A DNA stretch of 51,761 bases from Pseudomonadota bacterium (GTDB lineage Bacteria; Pseudomonadota; Alphaproteobacteria; Sphingomonadales; Sphingomonadaceae), in the NCBI GenBank assembly GCA_023433445.1, contig JAEZCS010000055.1:1-51761 (forward strand), given 5' to 3'. The notes beneath the pieces were generated by a model. The model ran no database searches and was not told the origin of the DNA. It saw only the letters and a program-made list of their open reading frames with translations. This document shows positions 24,933 through 33,612 of the stretch, piece by piece. Position 1 is the stretch's first letter, and each line of letters opens with the position of its first letter. The position numbers and the translations under genes were made by a program.

Positions 24933-26629
24933 GCCAACCGCTCAATTCTTCGTTTCTTCTTCGGGCGTTGTCGGGGGTCACCGCGCTGGGGTCGATCGGT
25001 GCTATCCTGCTGGCGGCGAGTGCCGGGCATGCAGATGCGCCATTGGAGCCATCGGTTCAGCAGCAACAACAGGTGCCCAAGTTCCGGCGGCTTACCGAAG
25101 CGCAATATCGCTCCACCATCGCCGATATATTCGGTCCCGATATCAAGGTTAGCGGACGGTTCGAACCTGACATGCGGGTCGGTGGCCTGCTGGCGGCGGG
25201 CACCAGCGCAGTGTCGCTGACCCCTGCGGGTGCCGAGCAATATGAGCAGATCGCGCGGGGCATCGCGGAACAGGTGGTGGACGCGAAGCATCGCGACAAG
25301 CTGGTCGGATGCGCACCACAACCATCTGACCCTCAAGGCGCGACATGTGCAGAAGGCTTTTTCAAGCGGGTGGGTCTTCGTATCTACCGGAGGCCGCTGA
25401 CGGATGGTGAGGTGAAGCTCGCCGTGGCTCAGACCTTGGCGGCGTCAGCGACGCTCAAGGATTTCCACAGCGGCCTTGCAATCATGCTGACGGCAATGTT
25501 GTCGGACCTGCCTTTTCTGTTCCAGACCGACCGGGAGGTTGCAGATCCCTACGCGCCGGGTGGCCGCACGATCGACGCCTGGTCGCGCGCCAGTAAGCTC
25601 AGCTATTTCCTTTGGAACACCACGCCCGATGAGCAACTGTTGCAGGCGGCAGCCGACGGCAGCCTGATGACGCAGGCGGGACTTGCGGCTCAGGTCGACC
25701 GGCTGATGGCCTCGCCCCGGTTCGAAACGGGCGTGCGGTCATTCTTCGATGACTTCCTGCAACTGGAAGGCATGATGTCTCTGTCGAAGGACGGCATCAT
25801 ATATCCGGCCTTCCGCTCCTCCGCCGCCCCAGCTGCACGGGAACAGACGCTACGCACCATCACAACGTTGCTGGTGGCCGAGAATGGCGATTATCGCGAG
25901 CTGTTTACCACGCGCCGCGTGGCGATGAACCGGCAGCTGAGCCCGCTTTACCGCATGCCCTATGGGCCACGCGACTGGTCGATGGTCACCCTGCCCGACG
26001 ATGATCCGCGCGTGGGCGTTCTGACGCAGATCAGCTTCCTGGCGCTTCATTCGCATGAGGGCCGCTCGTCCCCGACGCTGCGCGGCAAGGCGGTGCGAGA
26101 GGTGCTGATGTGCGAGCATGTTCCGGCGCCGCCAGCCAATGTGAACTTCACCATCGTCCAGGACACCAGCAACCCTGCTTTCCGCACTACGCGCGAACGA
26201 CTGAAAGCGCACCTGGATGATGAGGAATGCGCCAGCTGCCACAAACTGACCGATCCCATGGGACTGACGCTCGAAAGCTTTGACGGAGCGGGACAGTTCC
26301 GGGCGACGGAAAACGGGGTGTCGATCGACACTACCGGTATGTTGGACCAGATCGCATTCAATGACAGTGCGGGCTTGGGCAAGGCGTTGCATGACAATCC
26401 AAAGGTGACGCAGTGCCTGACACAGTCGGCATGGCGCTATGCCGCTGGCCGCGCTTTGTTGCCCTCTGAGGAGCCGGTGACGAACCGGCTGCACGAGGAT
26501 TTCGCCCGCACCGGATATCGCATCCGGTCGCTGTTTCGACGGATCGCCGTCGATCCCCAATTCTTCGCCGTCCGGTCGCCAGTAGCGTCTCGTGTCGCGA
26601 GCAAGCCATCTTCAGGAAGGAAAGGCTGA
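24929..26629 (+). CDS. DUF1592 domain-containing protein with CxxCH site
   Basis: A 566-residue exported protein with the multi-domain layout first noticed in planctomycetes. After a signal peptide (about 1-37) come DUF1587 (FRRLTEAQYRSTIADIFGPD), DUF1595 (FFKRVGLRIYRRPLTDGEV), DUF1592 (RASKLSYFLWNTTPDEQLL), DUF1588 (LTQISFLALHSHEGRSSP then GKAVREVLMCE) and DUF1585 (TQSAWRYAAGR). A single CASCH motif between the last two is a c-type haem attachment site. The activity of the family is not established; a periplasmic redox role is inferred from the haem site. It overlaps both neighbours (ATGA before, TGATG after). Confidence 0.88.
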   Translation: MSQPLNSSFLLRALSGVTALGSIGAILLAASAGHADAPLEPSVQQQQQVPKFRRLTEAQYRSTIADIFGPDIKVSGRFEPDMRVGGLLAAGTSAVSLTPAGAEQYEQIARGIAEQVVDAKHRDKLVGCAPQPSDPQGATCAEGFFKRVGLRIYRRPLTDGEVKLAVAQTLAASATLKDFHSGLAIMLTAMLSDLPFLFQTDREVADPYAPGGRTIDAWSRASKLSYFLWNTTPDEQLLQAAADGSLMTQAGLAAQVDRLMASPRFETGVRSFFDDFLQLEGMMSLSKDGIIYPAFRSSAAPAAREQTLRTITTLLVAENGDYRELFTTRRVAMNRQLSPLYRMPYGPRDWSMVTLPDDDPRVGVLTQISFLALHSHEGRSSPTLRGKAVREVLMCEHVPAPPANVNFTIVQDTSNPAFRTTRERLKAHLDDEECASCHKLTDPMGLTLESFDGAGQFRATENGVSIDTTGMLDQIAFNDSAGLGKALHDNPKVTQCLTQSAWRYAAGRALLPSEEPVTNRLHEDFARTGYRIRSLFRRIAVDPQFFAVRSPVASRVASKPSSGRKG

Positions 26630-27975
26630 TGACGTCGTTGGACAGACGCGGATTTCTGTTGCGCGGAATGTTGGGCGGGGGAGCGGTTGCCGTAGGCCTG
26701 CCGTTCCTCGACTATTTCCTGGACAACAACGGCGCGGCGCTGGCCGCAACCTATGGCGGAGGCCGCCTGCCGGTGCGTTTTGGCACATGGTTCTGGGGTT
26801 GCGGGATGATCCCGGACCGCTGGAATCCCAAGACAGCTGGAGCCAATTACGACCTCCCGCCCGAACTCGCACCGATCAAGTCGGTTCAGGACAAGGTGTC
26901 TGTGCTGTCGGGCTTCAGCGTCACTTTGGGCAGCAAGAGCAATCAGCCGCATATCTCCGGCAATGTCGGGCTGCGCACCGGGACCCCTAACGATACCTGG
27001 CAGCAGATCGTGGGTCCGACTTTCGACGTCAGCATTGCCGACGCTATCGGCGGTGGAACGCTGTTCCGCAGCCTGGAACTGAGTGCCGATGGCAATCCCC
27101 GCACCAGCTTTTCCTACCGCAGCGGGACCGAGATGAACCCCAGCGTGGCGTCGCCGATGGAACTGTACCGCCGAATCTTTGGCGCAGATTTCCGCGATCC
27201 CAACGCGGCGGAGTTCACCCCGGATCCCAAGGTGATGGCACGCCGCAGCGTTCTTTCCGCCGTCACGGAGGAGCGCCGCCGCATGATGGGGAAGCTGGGC
27301 GCAGAGGATAAGGCGCGGATCGACAGCTACTTCACCTCCATTCGTGAGGTTGAGAACAAGTTGGCGCTGCAACTGGAAAAGCCGCCCCGCGCCGAAGCCT
27401 GCGTGGTTCCGGCGCAACCCGAGGACCTTGCCGCCAGCACCGACGTTCCGGCCCGGCAAAAGTCCCATAAGTTGATGGCGGAAATGCTGGCCATGGCGAT
27501 GGCATGCAACCAGACCAAGGTGTTCAACATGGTGTTTTCCACCGCCACGGCCGATCTGCGGCAGGCTGGATCGCCGACCGCCTATCATCAGGCCACGCAT
27601 GAAGAACAGGTCGACCGTGCCAAAGGCTATCAGCCGACCGTCGATGAGTTTTCCACGCAGAGCATGCAGGGGTGGGCCGACTTCGTAGCGGCGATGGCAG
27701 CGATTAAGGAAGGCGATGGCACTTTGCTCGACAACATGTTGGTCGTCGCCCATTCCGAGGTCAGCTACGCCAAGAACCATGATGTGAACGGCATCCCCGT
27801 GATGCTCGCCGGCCGGGCGGGAGGCAAGGTGAAGAGTGGCATCCACGTTGCGAGCCAGGGAGACCCCATTTCGCGCATCGGCCTGACCATGCAGCAGATC
27901 ATGGGCGTGCCTGTCGACGCATGGGGCACCGAAGCAATGCGAACGTCCCGCACCTTGTCGGAAATCATGGCGTGA
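26629..27975 (+). CDS. Tat-exported DUF1552 domain-containing protein
   Basis: A 448-residue DUF1552 protein, the usual partner of DUF1592 proteins. The N-terminus DRRGFLLRGMLGGGAVAVGLPFLDYFL is a Tat signal (twin Arg at 6-7). Recognisable family segments are FGTWFWGCGMIPDRW, SVLSGFS, SADGNPRTSFSYRSG, NKLALQLEKPPRAEAC and ATAGLRQ-like TADLRQAGSPTAYHQATHEEQ, with DNMLVVAHSEVSYAKNHD and VNGIPVMLAGRAGG towards the end. It is thought to have an alkaline-phosphatase/sulfatase-like fold, but no activity is known. Tat export implies folding, perhaps with a cofactor, before secretion. The start shares one base with the preceding stop. Confidence 0.88.
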   Translation: MTSLDRRGFLLRGMLGGGAVAVGLPFLDYFLDNNGAALAATYGGGRLPVRFGTWFWGCGMIPDRWNPKTAGANYDLPPELAPIKSVQDKVSVLSGFSVTLGSKSNQPHISGNVGLRTGTPNDTWQQIVGPTFDVSIADAIGGGTLFRSLELSADGNPRTSFSYRSGTEMNPSVASPMELYRRIFGADFRDPNAAEFTPDPKVMARRSVLSAVTEERRRMMGKLGAEDKARIDSYFTSIREVENKLALQLEKPPRAEACVVPAQPEDLAASTDVPARQKSHKLMAEMLAMAMACNQTKVFNMVFSTATADLRQAGSPTAYHQATHEEQVDRAKGYQPTVDEFSTQSMQGWADFVAAMAAIKEGDGTLLDNMLVVAHSEVSYAKNHDVNGIPVMLAGRAGGKVKSGIHVASQGDPISRIGLTMQQIMGVPVDAWGTEAMRTSRTLSEIMA

Positions 27976-28208
27976 AGCGGCGTGTCCTGATCCTTCTGTC
28001 AATCTTGCTGACGCCGACGCCGGGCTTTGCACAGCAGGTCGATCAGGCCACAGCGTCAGGCTTCAGCTTTGCAGCGTTAAGGATGCAAAAAGCTGGCTTC
28101 CCGGTGATCAGCATCGCTGGAGAGGACGAAAAGGGGCCGGTGATTAACAGCGTGGTTCGGGATGCCGATGGTGTGATCGTGGAACTGGTAGAATTGCGGA
28201 CCCCTTAG
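27972..28208 (+). CDS. Small secreted protein at the end of the DUF1552 operon
   Basis: A 78-residue protein that begins at a GTG overlapping the DUF1552 stop by four bases (GTGA). A clear signal peptide (VKRRVLILLSILLTPTPGFAQQ) leaves a mature chain of about 55 residues. That chain reads as a compact alpha/beta unit with AALRMQKAGFPVISIAGEDEKGP and ends in EVELRTP-like VELVELRTP. I do not recognise the family. The overlap and the signal argue that it is real and belongs with the three upstream genes. Confidence 0.65.
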   Translation: MKRRVLILLSILLTPTPGFAQQVDQATASGFSFAALRMQKAGFPVISIAGEDEKGPVINSVVRDADGVIVELVELRTP

Positions 28209-28242
28209 GACTGCTTTGGCCTGACCGTGTCGTGACTTCTGA

Positions 28243-29361
28243 TTAGCCAATATCGGCTTGCACCAGTTTGCGGCGAAATTCAGAGGGGGCCATTCCGGTC
28301 CAACCGCGGAATGCGCGGCGCAAGGCGTCGGAATCACACAGATCCAGCCGGTCGGCGATATCTTCAATCGACATGCGGCTGTTGGTGAGCATATCGATAG
28401 CCATTTCTCGGCGTAGCTCGTCCCGGATTACCCGGAACGAAGTTCCCGCGCTTTGTAGCCTGCGCCGCAGGGTCATTGGCGCCACGGCAAGGTTACGCGC
28501 CAATTCTTCAAGCGAGGGGAGCTTGCGCCTATCCCGCAAAGCCATCGCCATGAAATGGCGCGACCTGCGAACAATTTCCAGAGGATCTTCGCCGACCCTC
28601 AAGCCGAAAAGGAAGTTAAGTGTCGGCAAAGCCTCGCAGTCGGACATGGTGCGAATAATCGGCTGATCAAGCAAGGGCGTAGCGAAGCGCAGTTCCAAAT
28701 TATCCGCGCCAAGCAACAAGTTAAATGGAAGCAATTCGTCGGTCAGGAATCGCCTTGCAGATTCGGGAAAATCGAGTGCCAACGTGCCTTCGATCGGCTT
28801 TCCTATGAGCCAGCTGAATATAGAATGAAACATCAACTGGCCATGCAGGGTAACGATGAAGTCCATCTCTTCATCGCCGCTTCGTGCACCCGTGTAGGAT
28901 AGAACAGCCTTTCCGCTGCTTCGCTTTAACGCCATGCTGCCCATGCGCCCGTCAATTGCGAGCAGCAGTTCTTCGGTGCGCATAATAGCTTCGCGCAGGG
29001 TGCGGCTGCCCACAAGGCAGTAGAACAGCAGCCGCCAATCGCCACCTCGGAAGGGCGGTCGCCCCGCAGCCGAGGCCTGCATATCCGAAAGCTCCACGCT
29101 GGCGCGCGAAGACAGTTTCTGCAAATCCGCCAATTCCAGTGCGGGCAACGTGTTCGCGAGGAATCGCTCCAGCGATTCGTCAAAGCCATTGACCCGCAAC
29201 ACACCGGCGGCGTTGCCGCCGCGCCGCGCGATCAGTTTGAGCAGCCGCGCCACGATATCACGCCCCGTCTGGCCTATGCTCGTGGACAGCAGGCTGCTCC
29301 CTTCGGCTCCGACGACTTCGGCCTCGGGCGGAAATTCCTTCACTCCATCAAGTTCCATCAT
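28243..29361 (-). CDS. AraC family transcriptional regulator (arabinose-binding-like N-domain)
   Basis: A 372-residue regulator. The N-terminal two thirds resemble the Arabinose_bd domain found in OruR/ArgR-like AraC proteins (GDWRLLFYCLVGSRTLREAI, LHGQLMFHSIFSWLIG). The C-terminal HTH pair (about 275-365) has LARNLAVAPMTLRRRLQSAG as the first helix-turn-helix and IEDIADRLDLCDSDALRRAFRGWTGMAPSEFRR as the second. It faces the TonB receptor gene across a 293-base divergent gap with two repeated sites, so receptor control is the simplest reading. It converges on the DUF1592/DUF1552 operon. Confidence 0.87.
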   Translation of the reverse strand: MMELDGVKEFPPEAEVVGAEGSSLLSTSIGQTGRDIVARLLKLIARRGGNAAGVLRVNGFDESLERFLANTLPALELADLQKLSSRASVELSDMQASAAGRPPFRGGDWRLLFYCLVGSRTLREAIMRTEELLLAIDGRMGSMALKRSSGKAVLSYTGARSGDEEMDFIVTLHGQLMFHSIFSWLIGKPIEGTLALDFPESARRFLTDELLPFNLLLGADNLELRFATPLLDQPIIRTMSDCEALPTLNFLFGLRVGEDPLEIVRRSRHFMAMALRDRRKLPSLEELARNLAVAPMTLRRRLQSAGTSFRVIRDELRREMAIDMLTNSRMSIEDIADRLDLCDSDALRRAFRGWTGMAPSEFRRKLVQADIG

Positions 29362-29423
29362 CCTCTCTCGCGCTCAAGACAACGAAATAGTGGCCGCAAG
29401 TCAATGGGAAGGATGATGGCCCA

Positions 29424-29440
29424 TTCCACATCATGGGATG
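29424..29440. promoter_or_regulatory. Repeated site 1 in AraC / TonB-receptor promoter
   Basis: TTCCACATCATGGGATG matches the site at 29557-29573 in 14 of 17 bases (consensus TTCCACATNNTGGRATG). Start-to-start distance is 133 bases. It is near the AraC start and is a candidate binding site for that regulator. Confidence 0.4.
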
Positions 29441-29506
29441 AGTTAAGGATGCATTTGACCTTGCCGACGATTCTGGTGTCCGGATGGAGCGCATCTTAAA
29501 GGGGGC

Positions 29507-29535
29507 GTAGCGCCTGGATAGCTTCCAGGCGCTAC
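29507..29535. promoter_or_regulatory. Perfect 11-bp hairpin in TonB-receptor leader region
   Basis: GTAGCGCCTGG (29507-29517) and CCAGGCGCTAC (29525-29535) form a perfect GC-rich stem with a seven-base loop ATAGCTT. It lies 120 bases before the receptor start between the two repeated sites. It is not next to a gene end and lacks a T run, so a leader/attenuation element or protein site is as likely as a terminator. Confidence 0.4.
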
Positions 29536-29556
29536 TGCGCGAAGTCATCAGTAGTG

Positions 29557-29573
29557 TTCCACATGGTGGAATG
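29557..29573. promoter_or_regulatory. Repeated site 2 in AraC / TonB-receptor promoter
   Basis: TTCCACATGGTGGAATG; its first 15 bases are a perfect 6+3+6 palindrome (TTCCAC-ATG-GTGGAA). It is the second copy of the site at 29424-29440 and lies 82 bases before the receptor start. Confidence 0.45.
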
Positions 29574-29654
29574 GACGCTTATGGCGCGTGAACCCTTCCT
29601 CTAAGATGCCCGCTGTCCATTAAAGGGTAAATCGTCATCAAAACGGAGGGGACT

Positions 29655-32039
29655 ATGAAGGGTCGAAGGGGTCATCATATTATCAGCTTGTTAAGCTGCG
29701 CGTGCGGACTGGCCATCGCCAGCGGAGCAGCGGCTCAGCAGGTGGAGCAGGGCGCGGCGGCGGCCGACGTTTCGGAAATCATCGTAACTGCCACACGCCG
29801 CGCGGAAACGCTGCAGGAAACGCCGTTGGCGGTCAATGTCGTATCCGGGGAGGACGTTGCCAAGCTCAACCTGTTCGACATCAAGGAAATCCAGAACGTC
29901 GTTCCGGGCCTCACCCTCGAAAATGGCGATGGCAGAAGCAATATCGCTACGTTGCGCGGTATCTCCTTTAATCCGGACAGCGGATCGAGTGACGCGGTTC
30001 AAGTCTATTTCAACGAAATCGACGTTGATGCCAACACGTTCTTCAGTGCCATGTACGACATCGGCCAGATTCAGGTCCTGCGCGGCCCTCAAGGTCTGTT
30101 CCGTGGCAAGGTGTCGCCCGCCGGCTCGATCGTCATCGGCTCGGCTCGCCCGGACTTGGTCAAGCCGACCGGCTACGCACAGGCGGCCGTTACCGATCTG
30201 GACGCCTATAACTTCCAGGGCGCGGCATCTGTGCCGATCGTTCAGGACAGTCTCGCCGTTCGCGGTGCGTTTCTGTATGACCGAAACCGTGGCGGTCAGG
30301 TGAAGAATGTAGACGGGCGTAAATCCTACAACGAAACGATGAGCGGGCGTGTCTCGCTGGCTTGGCAGCCGTCGTCGGAGTTCCGCGCCGATTTGGTATA
30401 TCAGTATCTTTGGACAGATGCGCGCCCGTTCCGCGCAGTTTTTGGCCCCGGTAATCAACCAAGCCCGAACGCTTTCTTCCCCTTGCGCAGCGGCCCCGAG
30501 ATCAGCTTGAATGATCGTTTGGCTGTGAGCGAGGGTGCCCTGCGGTTCACCAACGAAACGCATCTCGTCACCCTCAACACCAGTTATGATTTCGGTTGGG
30601 GCGAACTGGTGTTCAACGGGGGCTATCAAAAAACGCGCCTGGAACAGCAGCGTGATCAGGACGAAGGCAATGCCATCCCGGGCTATCAGCTGAACCAGCA
30701 CGTGAGCTCTCCCTACGATCTCTGGTCGACGGAAGTCCGTCTCCAGTCGTCAAGCAATTCTCGTTTGAACTGGGCGATCACGGCCAACTATGATTATTCG
30801 AAGTTCGATGCTGTCCGCGTAAATCAGAGAAACGATGCTTTCTTCACCGATCCGTTCGGCACAGCATTTCCCGGCATGACCGGTCCCGGGCCGGTTCCTC
30901 CACAGATATTTGTTTTCCCTGTTGACGTGTCGGTGACTCTACCGATCCTCAGCAAATCATATGCCGTGTCGGGATTGCTCGGATATGAAGTTGTTGACGG
31001 CCTGACCATAACCGGCGGTCTTCGCCAAACTTGGGGTAAGACAACCCGCTCTCAACGATTGGTCATTCCAGCCATTGGTACTGACGTAACGACGGACAGC
31101 GTTGTAAAGCCGAGTGCATTGACTGGCGGCGCCAATCTCAGCTGGACGGTTAATCCTGACCTCAACGTATATGCAAACTACGGCCGATCCTTCAGACCAG
31201 GCGTAGCAGCAACGGGCGTTTCGACGCCGCTTGATCCACAATATCTTCAAACCCCTGATGAAACGTCGGACGGTTTTGAGATCGGTCTGAAATCCAGCCT
31301 GTTTGACCGCAAGGTTACCCTGAACGTTGCGGCCTTCTACCAGAAGTTCAAAAACTATGTGGACTTCGCTCCCGCACTGACGACCAATTCGTCGCGTGTG
31401 CCGGGTGCTGTTGATACAGCAACTGCGCCGCTTCCGACCTTTGGCGATGCGATCAGCAAGGGTGTTGAGGTTCAACTCGGCTTCCAACCTTCGCAGTGGG
31501 TCGACTTCAACATCAATGCGACTTACGCTGATGCGAGTTACAATAACGCCCAACTCTATTGTAATGACTATAATGGCGACGGGATCCCAGATTCGATCGG
31601 CACACCCAGCGTACCTGGGACTGAACAGGTCGCAGTCTGCACGCGCAACGATCGTATCGCCGATGTGCCCAAGTTCAGCCTGACCAGCAATGGCGAGGTC
31701 CGATTTGGCATGGGATCACTCACCCCGTTCATTCGCGGCCTCGTGTCATATCGACCGGGATTCAGATCAGAATATAGTGACTACACCTATCGTGACTTCA
31801 CCAAGATCGATCTTTTTGTCGGTTTGCGTGGGGAGGATCGTTGGGAACTCAATGTGTTCGTGAAGAATCTTCTCGATCAGACGCGTGCGCAACGGGTTTC
31901 GCAAGGTAACTTCCAGGTTGCGACCGGCGCTCTGCCGGGGCTCGAAAGCTTCGGAACGATCCCGTTCGACTCCGGATACCGCTTGGCGAGCATCACGGCG
32001 CCACGCGAATTCGGCGCGACGCTGCGCTTCACCTGGTAA
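29655..32039 (+). CDS. TonB-dependent outer-membrane receptor 1
   Basis: A 794-residue TonB-dependent receptor. A signal peptide ends near AAAQQ (about 24-28), the TonB-box-like segment is SEIIVTATRRAETLQETP, and the plug contains PLAVNVVSGEDVAKLNLFDIKEIQNVVPGL and QVLRGPQGLFRGKVSPAGSI. The rest is a 22-strand barrel ending in the aromatic residue expected for BamA recognition (TLRFTW). There is no N-terminal signalling extension. It imports a substrate too large or scarce for porins; sphingomonad receptors of this type often serve aromatic or lipidic compounds. GGAGGGGACT precedes the ATG. It is divergent from the AraC gene. Confidence 0.9.
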   Translation: MKGRRGHHIISLLSCACGLAIASGAAAQQVEQGAAAADVSEIIVTATRRAETLQETPLAVNVVSGEDVAKLNLFDIKEIQNVVPGLTLENGDGRSNIATLRGISFNPDSGSSDAVQVYFNEIDVDANTFFSAMYDIGQIQVLRGPQGLFRGKVSPAGSIVIGSARPDLVKPTGYAQAAVTDLDAYNFQGAASVPIVQDSLAVRGAFLYDRNRGGQVKNVDGRKSYNETMSGRVSLAWQPSSEFRADLVYQYLWTDARPFRAVFGPGNQPSPNAFFPLRSGPEISLNDRLAVSEGALRFTNETHLVTLNTSYDFGWGELVFNGGYQKTRLEQQRDQDEGNAIPGYQLNQHVSSPYDLWSTEVRLQSSSNSRLNWAITANYDYSKFDAVRVNQRNDAFFTDPFGTAFPGMTGPGPVPPQIFVFPVDVSVTLPILSKSYAVSGLLGYEVVDGLTITGGLRQTWGKTTRSQRLVIPAIGTDVTTDSVVKPSALTGGANLSWTVNPDLNVYANYGRSFRPGVAATGVSTPLDPQYLQTPDETSDGFEIGLKSSLFDRKVTLNVAAFYQKFKNYVDFAPALTTNSSRVPGAVDTATAPLPTFGDAISKGVEVQLGFQPSQWVDFNINATYADASYNNAQLYCNDYNGDGIPDSIGTPSVPGTEQVAVCTRNDRIADVPKFSLTSNGEVRFGMGSLTPFIRGLVSYRPGFRSEYSDYTYRDFTKIDLFVGLRGEDRWELNVFVKNLLDQTRAQRVSQGNFQVATGALPGLESFGTIPFDSGYRLASITAPREFGATLRFTW

Positions 32040-32083
32040 ATCGATCGGCCGGGGATCTGCGAACGGATCTCCGGCCGTCGATT
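32039..32083 (+). terminator. Long hairpin after TonB receptor 1
   Basis: CGGCCGGGGATC pairs with GATCTCCGGCCG (one G-T wobble) and is extended by AATCGA / TCGATT with one bulged base, about 18 pairs in all around an eight-base loop. It begins at the receptor stop codon. There is no T run. Confidence 0.6.
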
Positions 32084-32149
32084 CAATTGTGAGCTTATGA
32101 CGGTTGATCGGCGCAGCGGTAATGCTGCGTCGATCCTGTTTTTCAGCCG

Positions 32150-32632
32150 TTATACGACGGTGTTCGACACGACAGCATGGCTGCCTTCTTCACCGGCTTT
32201 GATTTTTCCGCCGAAGAGCATCTTGAGCTTTCCGGCGAGCGACATGTCGGACTCCCATAGCTCAGCGTCATCGATGTCGAAGCGCAGAAGCGCGAGGTTG
32301 GGATCGGTTTTGCCGCCGGGGAACCAAGCTTCGACTTGCTTTGACCAAAGCTTGTCGATCATGGCCGGGTTGTTATCAATCGTTACGCTGCCAGACAGGC
32401 ATGCGAAGAAGTCCTGGCCCTTCGAAACGAACTGAGCCATTGCCGCGCCGCCTTTCGCCAGGCGATTGTCCTTGCCGATGAAAAACCAGATCGTGTCGAC
32501 CTGATCCTTGTCGAGCTGGGCGGTCAGCGGCTCTGAATGACTGCTGCCGTCTGTCAGGCCGATCATGATGAAAGGCCCTTCCTCAAGCTTTTCCCACATA
32601 TGTTTCTTCAGCTTGTGCGTATCTTCCGCCAT
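32150..32632 (-). CDS. Pyridoxamine 5'-phosphate oxidase family protein (general stress protein 26-like)
   Basis: A 160-residue split-beta-barrel flavin-binding-type protein, close to general stress protein 26. Seen: LKKHMWEKLEEGPFIMIGLTDG at the N-terminus, TIWFFIGKDNRLAKGGAAMAQFVSKGQDFFACLSGSVTIDNN in the barrel, and KLWSKQVEAWFPGGKTDPNLALLRFDIDDAELWES, the typical C-terminal strand. Relatives bind FMN or FAD; the physiological role is not established. GAGGAGAATGTC precedes the ATG. It converges on TonB receptor 1 and appears to be a free-standing housekeeping or stress gene. Confidence 0.85.
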   Translation of the reverse strand: MAEDTHKLKKHMWEKLEEGPFIMIGLTDGSSHSEPLTAQLDKDQVDTIWFFIGKDNRLAKGGAAMAQFVSKGQDFFACLSGSVTIDNNPAMIDKLWSKQVEAWFPGGKTDPNLALLRFDIDDAELWESDMSLAGKLKMLFGGKIKAGEEGSHAVVSNTVV

Positions 32633-33000
32633 GACATTCTCCTCATCTTACCCCGTCGATAACGTTGAAATGCGATCGGAGTTTCGCCGGTGGACGGCTG
32701 CTTGAAAAAGCTGAGCGCTATTCGGCAGGGAACAGCAGGCGCAGACGTCATCGCGAATGGCGCCTGACTGATTTTCTCATCGGGCGGCCTCTTCTGACCG
32801 CTATCGATGCAAGTTTCGTCTGAATTGACTTGATCAGGAACAAAATGCTTCGCGCATCGATTATAATCCTGTGAGATGGAATTGAGGCGGCCTGTCGATG
32901 TTGTCCTTCATCCCCTTGTTATAGTGAATGATCTGGATCGCCGGTGGTTATCACCGGTCCGAGCAAGCCGCGTCCTCTCATTGTAAGAGGAGCGCATGAA
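32633..33000. other. Divergent 368-base intergenic region
   Basis: I see no gene here. It must hold the promoters for the leftward flavin-fold gene and the rightward lipoprotein gene. The only structure noted is CCGGTG-GTTAT-CACCGG (32941-32957), a six-base-pair hairpin in the leader of the lipoprotein gene. Confidence 0.5.
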
Positions 33001-33561
33001 GTGACCCAAGGAAGAGGATGGATATTGGCGAGCGCCTGTATGCTCGCACTCACCGCATGCACGACGGCGACCCCCTATCAGCCTTTGGCGGAACGTGGAT
33101 CGGTCAGGGGCGGCTTTTCCGATGAGCAGGTGGAAACGAACCGGTTCAGGGTGACATTTTCCGGCAACAGCATGACGTCGCGCGACACGGTCGAACGGTA
33201 TTTGCTGTACCGAGCCGCCGAACTGACTCGGCAGCAGGGCTATGATTGGTTCGTCATGGCCGACCGGGCGACGGAGCGGCGCAGCAGGACCTATGTGGAC
33301 CGACCGTTCAGCTCCGGCATGTACGGCTATTGGGGACCGTCCTGGCGCTATTATGGTCGTGGATTTGGCTGGCGGACATGGGATCCCTTCTGGGGCGATC
33401 CTTTCTGGGACAACAGCATCGATGTCCGCACTGTCGATCGCTATGAGGCGACGGCCGAGATCGTCATGGGGCGTGGGCGCAAGCCTGTGAATGACGTTCG
33501 CGCCTTTGACGCGACCGACGTTCTACGAAATCTCGGGCCCAATATAATGCGCCCCACGTGA
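33001..33561 (+). CDS. Lipoprotein, CC0125/CC1285-like family
   Basis: A 186-residue lipoprotein. The signal ASACMLALTAC ends in a lipobox with Cys at about residue 19. The body carries RFRVTFSGNSMTSRDTVERYLLYRAAELTRQQGYDWFVM, which I associate with the alphaproteobacterial CC0125/CC1285 lipoprotein family. This is followed by a Tyr/Trp/Gly-rich stretch (GMYGYWGPSWRYYGRGFGW) and EATAEIVMGRG. The function is unknown and the protein is probably outer-membrane attached. GTG is preferred as the start because GAGGAG lies eight bases before it; a longer frame begins at 32944 but lacks such a site. Confidence 0.72.
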   Translation: MTQGRGWILASACMLALTACTTATPYQPLAERGSVRGGFSDEQVETNRFRVTFSGNSMTSRDTVERYLLYRAAELTRQQGYDWFVMADRATERRSRTYVDRPFSSGMYGYWGPSWRYYGRGFGWRTWDPFWGDPFWDNSIDVRTVDRYEATAEIVMGRGRKPVNDVRAFDATDVLRNLGPNIMRPT

Positions 33562-33612
33562 CGAGATGCCTGCATAAAAGCCTCAGGGGGCACGGCGGAA
33601 TAATGAACTTGG

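Noticed and set aside
24929..27975. Defence or toxin-antitoxin system in region B
   Set aside because: All four products are exported and there is no nuclease, NTPase or antitoxin-like gene.
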